Source: Stigmatella aurantiaca (lineage in GTDB: Bacteria; Myxococcota; Myxococcia; Myxococcales; Myxococcaceae). Taken from it: a DNA stretch of 64,000 nt. Location: positions 124,001 to 188,000 of the forward strand of contig NZ_FOAP01000013.1 of assembly GCF_900109545.1 (NCBI RefSeq), given 5' to 3'. Of the stretch, positions 25,085 to 33,267 are shown piece after piece; position 1 is the first letter of the stretch; every line of letters begins with the position of its first letter. Position numbers and translations under genes: made by a program. The notes beneath the pieces are model-generated. The model worked only from the letters and a program-made list of their open reading frames with translations. It was not told the DNA's origin and ran no database searches.

Positions 25085-25729
25085 TCATGCGCGGGGTGGG
25101 GCGGGGGGCGCGGGCAGGGGTTGCGCCTGGGAGAGGCTCACCCGGTAGACGTAGCGGCTCTCCAGGGGCGCTGCGGACGTCACCAGGACGACGGGCGCCC
25201 GCGCGCCGCCCACCTCCACCAGCTGCGCGATGATGCCCCGGAGGAAATGCGGGTCCATCAGGCGCCGCTGGCCATGCAGCGCCAGGTAGTCGGGGAGAAT
25301 CTCCGCCGTCAGCTCCACATCCCCGTTGGGCAGGTCCACCGCGTGGGCCCGCGCGTAGTTGATGGCGGTCTGCAGGGCGCGCGTCATGTGGGCCAGCAGC
25401 TTGCGGGGCCCCCACACCCGGGCCATGCCGAAGAGCGCCTTGCCCATGGCCGTGGCGCCGAAGCCCTCCAGCGACCGGCGCCCCATGAGGTACCAGGCCT
25501 CGTCCCGGGGCCGGTCCGGGTAGAGCACGTCCGCGCAGATGCGGATGGCCTCCACCAGCACCGTGAGCGGGTAGGCGCTGCTCAGCGGCTGGTCCACGTC
25601 CACGCCGGCACCGAGCAGCCGCCGCCGGGCCTCCGCATCCAGCCGGCCCTTCATGGCGTGCAGGAGCAGCCCCTCCATGATTTGATCAAAGGCGACGGGC
25701 TCCTTGCGGGGCGGGGTCTCGGGGGGCAT
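25085..25729 (-). CDS. DUF2378 protein (Myxococcus paralogous family, TIGR02265)
   Basis: 214 residues from ATG 25729; a GTG nine codons upstream (25756) is an alternative. The sequence FDQIMEGLLLHAMKGRLDAEARRRLLGAGVD... PYP.. with LYPDRPRDEAWYLMGRRSLEGF and GKALFGMARVWGPRKLLAHM is the hallmark of this lineage-restricted family, which is expanded in Myxococcales. It is predicted cytoplasmic, with a heme-NO-binding-like or 4-vinyl-reductase-like flavour in the core, but no ligand is known. It starts 17-44 bases after the hybrid kinase stop and precedes the receiver gene, suggesting a signalling operon. Confidence 0.85.
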   Translation of the reverse strand: MPPETPPRKEPVAFDQIMEGLLLHAMKGRLDAEARRRLLGAGVDVDQPLSSAYPLTVLVEAIRICADVLYPDRPRDEAWYLMGRRSLEGFGATAMGKALFGMARVWGPRKLLAHMTRALQTAINYARAHAVDLPNGDVELTAEILPDYLALHGQRRLMDPHFLRGIIAQLVEVGGARAPVVLVTSAAPLESRYVYRVSLSQAQPLPAPPAPPRA

Positions 25730-25773
25730 GGCGCGCGCGCGTTTCTCCAAGGACACTTCGCGCCGGGAGCCTA

Positions 25774-28113
25774 TCAGGTGCTGGCGCGGCGGGGCAGGCG
25801 CACCGTGAAGGTTGTCCCGCCCTGCTCGCTGGAGGCCACCTCGATGCTGCCCCCGTGGCCCCCGAGGATGGCGCGGACGATGTACAGCCCCAGGCCGATG
25901 CTGCGGTTGGGCTGGGCCTCGCCGGGCAGCCCCCGGGTGAGCGGCTCGAAGAGCCGGGGCAGCAGCTCGGTGGGGATGGGCGCGCCCTGGTTGTGCACCT
26001 CGAGCCGGGCGCCGTCCGCCTCCCCGAAGGTGCTCACCCGCACGGGCGTGTGGGCGGGGCTGTAGGCCAGCGCGTTGCCCAGCAGGTTGGTCAGCACCTG
26101 GGCAATGCGGTCCGAGTCCCATTCACCCCACCCCTCGCCGCTCGACTCCACGTGGACGTGGCGCCCCGGGTGGGCCAGCAGCACCTCGTCCACCACATGG
26201 CGCGTCACCTCGTGCAGGTCCATGGGGTGGCGGTTCAGGGGGATGCCGGTGCCCAGGCGCGCCTGGGTGAAGTCCAGCAGGTCGCGGATGAGGCGCGTGG
26301 CGCGCTCGCCCGAGGAGGCGATGCGCTGGGCGGCGCGGCGCTGGCGCTCGTCCAGGCCGGGGTGCGCCAGGAGCATGCCGGCCGCCATGGAGATGGCGCC
26401 CAGGGGGTTGCGCAAGTCGTGGGACACGATGCCGATGAGCTGCTGCTCGAACTCGGTCCGGCGGCGCAGCTCCTCCTGGGAGCGCAGCTGCTGCTGGAAC
26501 AGGCGCGCGTTCTCGATGGACATGGCCGCCTTGCCGGCCAGCTCCTCCATGAGCCGCAGCTCCTCCGGGGTGAAGGCGAGGCCCGGCGCGGAGCGCGCGG
26601 TGGCCAGCGTGCCGATGATGCGCCCCTGCGCCCACAGGGGCACCACGAGGCACGTCTGCAGGGGGATGCGCTCCAGCGAGACGCGGTACTCCGGCTGGAG
26701 CCGGGCGCCCAGCTCCACGGGGGACACGGTGGGGATGAGCACGGAGCGGCCCGTCTGGGCCACCTCGCCCAGGAGCCCCTCGCCCAGCCGCGCGGGGTGC
26801 TCCTCCAGGAGCCGCAGGAGGAACGCCTGGTGCCCGGGCTCCACGTGGCGCACGGAGACGAGCTCCATGCGCTGCCCGTCCTCGGACAGCAGGTGCAGGA
26901 CGCTGGAGTCCCCCATGTGCCGCACCACCTGGTGCGAGACGGCGTCGAACAGCGCGGGCAGGTCCCGGTTGGCGGCGCTGAACGCGTCGGTGGCCTCGGC
27001 GAGCACCTTGAGGCGCGCGGCGGCGTTGCGCACCCGCTCGTGCGCGAGCCGCTCCTCGTCATACAGGCGCGCCCGGTCGATGGCCTGGGCACTGATGTGG
27101 GCCACGGCGTTGAGGAAGGCCCGGTCGTCCTCGCTGAAGGTGCGCTCCTGGGGGAACCCCAGCCCGAGCACGCCGATGGCCTGGCCCTTGACGATGAGGG
27201 GCAGGGCCGCCAGCGAGGGGAAGCGCAGCGAGCCGGCCAGCGAGGGGTAGCGCGCGAGGCCCTCCGCGCGGGAGGACAGCCACTGGGGCCGGCCTTCCCG
27301 CACCGCCTCGGTCAGGGGCTGGGAGGAGGACAGGGGGATGCGCTCCAGCGCCGTCCGGGCCTCCGGGGCGTAGCCCACCGTCTCGACGAGCTCCAGCTCC
27401 TGCCGCGACGGGTCCAACAGGCACAGCGAGGTGGCGTTGGACTCCATCGTCACCAGGCCGTGCTCGAAGAGCGCCTGCACCACCTGGGCGACGGAGGTGG
27501 CCTCCGCCAGCAGCGAGGTGAGCGTCTGCAGCCGGGCGATGTAGTCCGCCGAGCGCGTGGCGGCCTCGCGCGCCTGGGCCTCCTGGTGGCGCAAGAGCTC
27601 CGCCTGGCGCCGCACCTGGCTCTGGGCGCGGAACAGCTCGATGAAGACGCTGACCTTGGAGCGCAGCACCTCGGGCGACAGGGGCTTGCGCAGGTAGTCC
27701 ACCGCGCCCTGCGCGTAGCCGGCCAGCACCTCCGTCTCGTCCTGCCCGTGGGCCGTCAGGAAGATGATGGGGATGTTGCGCGTGCGCTCGCGCTGCTTGA
27801 TGAGCGCGGCCGTCTCGTACCCGTTGAGGCCCGCCATCTGGACATCCAGAAGGATGACGGCGAACTCCTGGGCGAGCAGCAGCCGCAGCGCCTGCTCACC
27901 GGAGGGGGCCTTGGTCAGCCGGACGCCCAGCGGCTCGAGGATGGCCTCCAGGGCCACCAGGTTCGCGGGGTGGTCGTCGACCAGCAGCACGCCTGGCTCT
28001 TCGCCCTGTTGACGTGCGCCTCCCGGCACCGGCGAGGCCGGAACCCGCGCGGAGGCCGGGCCTTGCGCAGGCCAGCCGCTCAGCCACGGCTGGGGACGCA
28101 CGGTGGACGACAT
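25774..28113 (-). CDS. Hybrid sensor kinase: receiver-GAF-GAF-HisKA-HATPase
   Basis: 779 residues, ATG 28113 with GGAAAG upstream. An N-terminal receiver (about 41-155) has phosphoacceptor D90 in VILLDVQMAGLNGYE and K143 in RKPLS. A coiled-coil linker leads to two GAF domains (about 180-350 and 360-540). The kinase core has the phospho-His H565 in GIVSHDLRNPLG, an N box NLLGNALAYSP and a G box SIGLGLYIVRAI. No transmembrane segment, so it is cytoplasmic and senses an internal ligand. The receiver-first layout suggests it sits inside a phosphorelay. The DUF2378 gene and a lone receiver follow. Confidence 0.93.
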   Translation of the reverse strand: MSSTVRPQPWLSGWPAQGPASARVPASPVPGGARQQGEEPGVLLVDDHPANLVALEAILEPLGVRLTKAPSGEQALRLLLAQEFAVILLDVQMAGLNGYETAALIKQRERTRNIPIIFLTAHGQDETEVLAGYAQGAVDYLRKPLSPEVLRSKVSVFIELFRAQSQVRRQAELLRHQEAQAREAATRSADYIARLQTLTSLLAEATSVAQVVQALFEHGLVTMESNATSLCLLDPSRQELELVETVGYAPEARTALERIPLSSSQPLTEAVREGRPQWLSSRAEGLARYPSLAGSLRFPSLAALPLIVKGQAIGVLGLGFPQERTFSEDDRAFLNAVAHISAQAIDRARLYDEERLAHERVRNAAARLKVLAEATDAFSAANRDLPALFDAVSHQVVRHMGDSSVLHLLSEDGQRMELVSVRHVEPGHQAFLLRLLEEHPARLGEGLLGEVAQTGRSVLIPTVSPVELGARLQPEYRVSLERIPLQTCLVVPLWAQGRIIGTLATARSAPGLAFTPEELRLMEELAGKAAMSIENARLFQQQLRSQEELRRRTEFEQQLIGIVSHDLRNPLGAISMAAGMLLAHPGLDERQRRAAQRIASSGERATRLIRDLLDFTQARLGTGIPLNRHPMDLHEVTRHVVDEVLLAHPGRHVHVESSGEGWGEWDSDRIAQVLTNLLGNALAYSPAHTPVRVSTFGEADGARLEVHNQGAPIPTELLPRLFEPLTRGLPGEAQPNRSIGLGLYIVRAILGGHGGSIEVASSEQGGTTFTVRLPRRAST

Positions 28114-28301
28114 CTTCTTTCCAGGCTGGAGCACCGACGGCCTTTCCTTCCTTCTCACCAGGAGCATACCCGCCACGCCTTGCGGGCGAAGGAAGCAACA
28201 TCCCAGGAAGGCTCGAACTGACGAAAGGGCCCTGCCGCCCGCTGCTCTTGCCTGGACGTGCGGCGGCCGGCCCAGCAGAAGCCCCGAGTCGGAAAGGACT
28301 C

Positions 28302-28760
28302 TCAGGGAATGGAGATGAGCTCCACGTCGAAGACGAGCACCGACTGGGGGGGAATGGCCCCGACGCTCCGGTTTCCATACCCCAGGGAGGAGGGCAGGAC
28401 GAGGCGGCGCACCCCGCCCACCTTCATGCCCGGGATGCCCTGCTCCCACCCGGCGATGACATCCCCCCGGCCCGGGGTGAAGGAGAACGGCGTCCGGTTG
28501 CGGCTGCTGTCGAACTGGGAGCCGTTGGGCAGCCAGCCCGTGTAGTGCACCGTCACGGGGCGGCCGGAGACGGCCACCGCCCCGGTGCCCTCCGTCTTGT
28601 CCTGGAGGTAGAGCCCGCTGTCGAGCCGCTGCATGGCGGCCAGGTCCACGCCGAGCGCGGGGGCATACGTCACCTGGGTGGGGTCTCCGGAGCCGGGCGA
28701 GTCCTCCTCCCCACATCCCAGCAACCACACCAACGGAAGGGCCAGCAACAGACGGGTCAT
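28302..28760 (-). CDS. FKBP-type peptidyl-prolyl isomerase, lipoprotein
   Basis: 152 residues from ATG 28760 (GAGG upstream). Lipoprotein signal LVWLLGC, Cys16. The mature part is a single FKBP domain with the usual active-site blocks VTVHYTGWLPNGSQFDSS, VIAGWEQGIPGMKVGG and SSLGYGNRSVGAIPPQSVLVFDVEL. It would catalyse proline isomerisation of exported proteins at the cell envelope. It lies upstream of the hybrid kinase with 188 bases between. Confidence 0.92.
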   Translation of the reverse strand: MTRLLLALPLVWLLGCGEEDSPGSGDPTQVTYAPALGVDLAAMQRLDSGLYLQDKTEGTGAVAVSGRPVTVHYTGWLPNGSQFDSSRNRTPFSFTPGRGDVIAGWEQGIPGMKVGGVRRLVLPSSLGYGNRSVGAIPPQSVLVFDVELISIP

Positions 28761-28917
28761 CGGAACCTCAGGGCAGCGGCAGCGCCGCGGAGAAGGGAAC
28801 GTACCAGGGGGCCCCCACGGGCCCCTTGGAGGGAACGCGAGGGGCTGGTTAGACTGCTTCATATTCGAGGAGGCGGCAGGTTACCCGCTCCCTCTTCCGA
28901 GGGTGGAGGAGCTGGGT

Positions 28918-30012
28918 GTGAACTCACCGAAGTTCTCGTTGCTCTCCCAGGGGCTGGAGCACGTGCTGGCGGGCCGTCTGGACGAGGCGGACCGGACACT
29001 CGCTTCGCTCCGGGCACGGCTGGATGTGGACGCGCACGCCGAGGACATGCAGTACCTCCTCTTCGCCGCGGCGCTCTCGAAGCGCCTGGGCGGCGAGTCC
29101 GCCGCGGAGTTCAACCTCTACCGGCGCCGCTTCGAGCAGTCGCAGATTGGCCTCTTCAGCCTGCTGTCCTCGAAGCTGCCGTTCGTCTCCATGTCGAGCG
29201 CCATCGCCAACGAGATGCTGACGGGCTTCATCCGCGGGCATGAGGCCGTCACCCTGCTGGATGTCGGCATTGGCCGGGGCCTGCAGGAGGTGGCGCTGCT
29301 GCACCGGCTGGCCGAGGCGGATGCGCTCCCCCAGCGCCTCCACGTCTTCGCGGTGGAGCCGGATCCGGACTCCCTGAGCACGGCGCGCGAGGCGCTGAGC
29401 GCGGCGGCGCAGCGGCTGGGGGTGTCCTTCCGCTTCCACGGCGTCACGTGCGTGGCGGAGGACATGACCGAGGAGCACTGGCGGCTCCTGGAGAGCCTGC
29501 CGGGGTGCCGGCTCGCCACCGCCTCCTTCGCGCTGCACCACATCGCCGAGCGCCCCGCGCCCGCGCCGGATGCGCGCGAGGGCTTCTTCCAGCGGCTCGC
29601 GCAGTGGGCCCCCGCGGGCGTGGTGCTGTGCGAGCCCAGCTCCAACCACCACCGGGTGGCCCTGGGCGAGCGCTTCCAGAACGCCTGGCGCCACTACGGC
29701 TTCATCTTCCAGCTCCTGGAGGAACTGGACATCTCCCGGCAGGAGAAGAACGCCATCAAGCTGTTCTTCAGCCGCGAGGTGGAGGACATCCTCGGCACCG
29801 AGGAGGAGACGCAGCGCTCGGAGCGGCATGAGCCCGCGGGCGCCTGGCTGGGGCGACTGGAGCGCACCGGCTTCCAGCCCACGTCCGGGCTGGAGAAGCC
29901 CTGGCCCGCCGCGCACCCGGCCATCGCCGTGCGCCCCCACACGGGGTACGTGGGGCTGGAGTACCGCGAGGAGACCATCGTGGCCATCCTCTGCGCCCGC
30001 GCCGCGGCATGA
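28918..30012 (+). CDS. Bacterial GRAS-family (methyltransferase-fold) protein
   Basis: 364 residues. The start is GTG 28918, with AGGAG seven bases upstream. The Rossmann core begins VTLLDVGIGRGLQEVALLH (111-129), equivalent to the plant GRAS VHIID block, and continues HVFAVEPDPDSL. Further on, VVLCEPSSNHHR with RFQNAWRHYGFIFQLLEELD corresponds to the PFYRE region, and RSERHEPAGAWLGRLERTGF (from R300) to the end of PFYRE and the SAW region. Bacterial GRAS proteins were described by Aravind and colleagues as methyltransferase relatives ancestral to plant gibberellin-response regulators. Its stop overlaps the start of pncC (ATGA), so the two are translationally coupled. Substrate unknown. Confidence 0.82.
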   Translation: MNSPKFSLLSQGLEHVLAGRLDEADRTLASLRARLDVDAHAEDMQYLLFAAALSKRLGGESAAEFNLYRRRFEQSQIGLFSLLSSKLPFVSMSSAIANEMLTGFIRGHEAVTLLDVGIGRGLQEVALLHRLAEADALPQRLHVFAVEPDPDSLSTAREALSAAAQRLGVSFRFHGVTCVAEDMTEEHWRLLESLPGCRLATASFALHHIAERPAPAPDAREGFFQRLAQWAPAGVVLCEPSSNHHRVALGERFQNAWRHYGFIFQLLEELDISRQEKNAIKLFFSREVEDILGTEEETQRSERHEPAGAWLGRLERTGFQPTSGLEKPWPAAHPAIAVRPHTGYVGLEYREETIVAILCARAAA

Positions 30013-30509
30013 GCGCTCCTGCCGGGCTGGAGGCGCAGGCCCGCGTGGTGCTGGCGCGCTGCCGCGAGGCCCGGGTGCGGCTGGCGCTCGCCGAGGCCTG
30101 CACCGGGGGGCTCATCGCCGCGAGCCTCACGGAGGTGCCGGGTGCCTCGGCCGTGCTGGAGCGCGCCCTCGTGCCCTACTCCAACGAGTCCAAGGAGGAG
30201 CTGCTGGGGGTGCCCGGGGCGCTGATGCGCGAGCACGGCGCCGTCAGCGCGGAGGTGGCCCGGGCGATGGCCGAGGGGCTGCTGGCCCGGGCCCCCGTGG
30301 CGCTGGCCCTGGCCGAGACGGGCATCGCCGGCCCCGGGGGCGGCTCCCCGCTCAAGCCGGTGGGGCTGGTCTTCCTCGCCCTGGCCCGCCGGGGGGGCGC
30401 GTCCGTGGTGGAGCGGCACGTTTTCCCGGGAGATCGGGCTGCCATCCGCCAGGCGGCGGCGGCGCGCGGGCTGGCCCTGTTCCTTGAGGGTTTCGCCGAA
30501 AAGTCGTAG
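30009..30509 (+). CDS. pncC: Nicotinamide-nucleotide amidohydrolase (CinA C-terminal family)
   Basis: 166 residues, the length of stand-alone PncC proteins. Signature blocks are LAEACTGGLIAASLTEVPGAS with the nucleophilic serine/threonine region, YSNESKEELLGVP and TGIAGPGGGSPLKPVG. The enzyme deamidates NMN to nicotinic acid mononucleotide, recycling NAD breakdown products such as those made by DNA ligase. The ATG at 30009 overlaps the stop of the GRAS gene. There is no N-terminal MoaB-like CinA domain. Confidence 0.92.
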   Translation: MSAPAGLEAQARVVLARCREARVRLALAEACTGGLIAASLTEVPGASAVLERALVPYSNESKEELLGVPGALMREHGAVSAEVARAMAEGLLARAPVALALAETGIAGPGGGSPLKPVGLVFLALARRGGASVVERHVFPGDRAAIRQAAAARGLALFLEGFAEKS

Positions 30510-30614
30510 AGAAAGCGCGCGGAGCCTACATTCCCGTCCGGATACCGTCTTGCCGGTTGTGGAAAGTAAAGTGAGCCCTTACCCCTTCGTCAGACGGTGA
30601 GCGGGAGGATCGAA

Positions 30615-31004
30615 GTGTACGAACTCCAAATCGACAGGGGACACGCCATCGTGGACTTCATCCTCGATGGCTACATCCGCGTGGAGGAGATGCAGCGCTT
30701 CGTGGCGGACCTGCGGGTGGCGACGCAGAGCCTCACGGGCCGGGAAATCAAGATCAAAGCGGACCTGCGCACCTTCAAGCCCGCCTCGCCCGAGGCGGCG
30801 CAGATGATTCGCGAGGTGCAGGAGTTTGGCCTGCGCTCGGGTGTGAAGCGGGTAGCGGAGCTGGTGGAGAGCCAGATTGTCGCGCTGCAGCTCAACCGCC
30901 TGGCCCGCGAGAGCGGCACGGACAAGATTCTGCGCCGCTTCTGGGAAGAGGCCTCCGCGCGCCAGTGGCTCATCCACGGCGACACGGACGACGACAAGCC
31001 CTGA
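30615..31004 (+). CDS. STAS/SpoIIAA-like protein
   Basis: 129 residues from GTG 30615, six bases behind GGGAGG; a GTG six codons upstream is weaker. The secondary-structure order (strand ELQIDRGHAIVDFILDGYI, helix VEEMQRFVADLR, strand EIKIKADLRTF, helix AAQMIREVQEFG, strand RVAELVESQ) is that of STAS-like alpha/beta folds seen in many small myxobacterial proteins. There is no serine at a clear phosphorylation site. Function unknown; the protein at 43598-44050 has the same topology. Confidence 0.62.
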   Translation: MYELQIDRGHAIVDFILDGYIRVEEMQRFVADLRVATQSLTGREIKIKADLRTFKPASPEAAQMIREVQEFGLRSGVKRVAELVESQIVALQLNRLARESGTDKILRRFWEEASARQWLIHGDTDDDKP

Positions 31005-31026
31005 GGCGCCCCCCGCATCGCCGCCC

Positions 31027-31045
31027 CCCGTGAGGCGCTCACGGG
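31027..31045. terminator. Bidirectional hairpin between convergent genes
   Basis: CCCGTGAG (31027-31034) and CTCACGGG (31038-31045) are perfect 8-base arms around GCG, overlapping the stop codon of the HelD-like gene. No U-tract. Confidence 0.45.
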
Positions 31046-33141
31046 CTGGGCAGCAGGCGGGAGCGGAGCCCCGAGGAGACGACCCAGAGCTGGTGTGAGG
31101 TGCGGGTGATGGCCACGTGGAGCTTGCGCCGCGTCTCGTCCGACTGGGGCCAGGCGCGCGCCGTGGCATCCGGGAGGATGACGTAGTCGAACTCCAGCCC
31201 CTTGATGCTCTCCACGTCCGTCACGTCCACGCCGGGCTCGAACGTGAAGCCGCCGTCCAGCACGAGCCGCACCGCGCCCATGTCATCCACCACCTTATAG
31301 AAGGAGCGCGCCGCCTCGGGCGTGCTGGCGATGACGGCCACGGAGGCCCGGGGCTCGCGGTCGAGCAGGTCCTTCAGCGCATCCCGCACGAACAGCCACG
31401 CCTGGGCCTCCTCCGGGAAGTGGTGGAAGCCCACCGGCACCCCCTCGCGCCCCATGCGCGGCGCGGCCTCGGGCGCGAGCGCGCCAAGCACGTGCCGCGC
31501 CAGCTCAATCACCGGCCGGGGGCAGCGGTAGGACACCGAGAGCCGCACGGTGGCCGCGTCCTGGATGCCCAGCTCCGCGAGCGCCGCGGGCCAGCCGGCG
31601 AAGTTGGAGGAGGTCTGCTGCATCTCGTCACCCGCGAGCGTGCAGCTGCGCGTCTTGCCGAGCTGGCGGCCCAGCACCGACAGCTCGAAGAGCGAGAAGT
31701 CCTCCGCCTCGTCGATGACGGCGTGGGCCAGCGGCTCCAGCCCCAGTTGCCCGTGGCGGGCCTTGAGGAAGAGCAGGAGCGGCAGGTCCTCCACGTCCAC
31801 GGTGTTCGCCAGGGAGTCCGGCGTGGAGTCCTCGATGGCCAGCCCGTCCACCGTCTGCATCGCCTCGGCGTCGTACCCCTTGTACTCCCGGGCGAGCGGC
31901 GTGGCGATCTGCAGCATCGTGTGGCGCACCGTGTCCTCGACGGCGGGCCAGGGCACGTCCTCCTTCGAGGACGTGACGACTTCCTCGAGCAGGGTGCGGT
32001 CCGTGAGCAGCTCCGCGAGCTTGCGGCGGAGCTGCTTGAAGCTGGGGTCCTTCAGCTTCTTCCGGCTCAGGCGCTTCTCCAGCGCGGGCCGCAGCGCCGG
32101 GTGGCGCTTGAGCTTGGAGGTGAGGGCGGGCTTGTCCGGCGACAGCGCGATGGACTTCACCCCGAACGCCGCGCAGGCCGAGGCGTAGGCCCACGCATCC
32201 AGCGTCTCCACGGACACGTTGCGCAGCTCCAGCGGCGCGAGCAGGCGCTTGGACAGCCGCGCCAGCCCCTCCTCGGGCACCACCACCTTCATGCGCGAGG
32301 GGGCCGAGGCGGCGCGCAGCTCGTACGTCACCTGCGCCAGCCGGTGCAGGGCCACCGTCGTCTTGCCGCTGCCGGCGCTGCCCAGCACGAGCAGGGGCTT
32401 GTCCGCGCCCGTCTGCAGCGCCTCGAACTGCTCGGTGTCGAGCTGCGCGGTGATGTCGAACCGGGCCGCGCGCCCCGCCTGGCCGCTGCCCGTGCCGAGG
32501 CTGCCGGCGCGCACCGCCGTGCCCGCCCCGCCCGAGAGCGAGGAGGTGGCCAGCGCGCCCACCTCGTGCCATTCGCCGGTGGCCGCGCGCTCCAGGTGCA
32601 GCGCGCCCGCGCGGATGCGGGTGAGCACCCCGCGCTCGATGACGACGAGCCTGCGGGCCTCCACCACGCCCTCGGACAGCCGCTCGCCGAACCACTCCTC
32701 GTAGTCGTCGCCCTCCGCGTAGCCGTAGAAGACGCGCGCCACGGGGGCGAAGCGCCAGTCGATGATGCGCACGCCGCTCTGCGCGTGGGTGAAGGTGGTG
32801 CGCCCCAGGAGGTACTCGTGCGTGGCCCCCTCGTGCTTGCGCAGCCGCAGGTGCGCGAAGTACGGCGTGTGGGGCGAGGGCAGCTGGGAAGACTCCTTGC
32901 GCTCCAGGATGGCCCGCTCGGTGTCCATCTGCTGGAACAGCGCGGGCAAGTCGCTCTCCACGGCGGAGCTGGCCTCGTCGCGCAGGCCGGTGAGCCGCGC
33001 CAGCGCCTCGCCGCGGCCCCGTTCCCGGCCTGCCTGCTGGCGCGCGGACTCGATGGCCGCGAGCACCCGTTGCAGCAGCGCCTCCTCCTCGGCGATGAGG
33101 GCCCGCGCCTGCTCGCTGAGGGCTCCGGTCGGCTCGTTCAT
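31039..33141 (-). CDS. HelD-like UvrD-family (SF1) helicase
   Basis: 700 residues, close to the usual HelD length (about 750). An N-terminal coiled coil (EEEALLQRVLAAIESARQQ) and the block LGRTTFTHAQSGVRIIDWRFAPVARVFY precede the split SF1 ATPase: Walker A GSAGSGKTTVALHRLA, the Walker B-like VIDEAEDFSLFEL, QQTSSNF (motif III), SVSYRCPRP and the C-terminal VESIKGLEFDYVILPD and LHVAITRTSHQLWV. HelD proteins bind RNA polymerase and use ATP to release it from stalled complexes or DNA. Relatives such as helicase IV act in repair, so either role is possible. Confidence 0.88.
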   Translation of the reverse strand: MNEPTGALSEQARALIAEEEALLQRVLAAIESARQQAGRERGRGEALARLTGLRDEASSAVESDLPALFQQMDTERAILERKESSQLPSPHTPYFAHLRLRKHEGATHEYLLGRTTFTHAQSGVRIIDWRFAPVARVFYGYAEGDDYEEWFGERLSEGVVEARRLVVIERGVLTRIRAGALHLERAATGEWHEVGALATSSLSGGAGTAVRAGSLGTGSGQAGRAARFDITAQLDTEQFEALQTGADKPLLVLGSAGSGKTTVALHRLAQVTYELRAASAPSRMKVVVPEEGLARLSKRLLAPLELRNVSVETLDAWAYASACAAFGVKSIALSPDKPALTSKLKRHPALRPALEKRLSRKKLKDPSFKQLRRKLAELLTDRTLLEEVVTSSKEDVPWPAVEDTVRHTMLQIATPLAREYKGYDAEAMQTVDGLAIEDSTPDSLANTVDVEDLPLLLFLKARHGQLGLEPLAHAVIDEAEDFSLFELSVLGRQLGKTRSCTLAGDEMQQTSSNFAGWPAALAELGIQDAATVRLSVSYRCPRPVIELARHVLGALAPEAAPRMGREGVPVGFHHFPEEAQAWLFVRDALKDLLDREPRASVAVIASTPEAARSFYKVVDDMGAVRLVLDGGFTFEPGVDVTDVESIKGLEFDYVILPDATARAWPQSDETRRKLHVAITRTSHQLWVVSSGLRSRLLPSP

Positions 33142-33182
33142 GGCGGAGCAAGGTGACGCCCGCGGCGAAAATGGTCAACCCC

Positions 33183-33210
33183 TTGGATTTCCTGGGGGAT
33201 TTGTTAGTTT
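33183..33210 (+). promoter_or_regulatory. Possible promoter of the EF-hand membrane protein gene
   Basis: TTGGAT (33183-33188) and TAGTTT (33205-33210) are separated by 16 bases in an AT-richer stretch about 60 bases upstream of the ATG at 33268. Reasonable sigma-70-like spacing; otherwise unsupported. Confidence 0.3.
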
Positions 33211-33267
33211 ACCGGTGCGCGGATCCAGCCTTGCTCCCGGGCGCGTCCCCAGGCACCGTCCGGCCCC

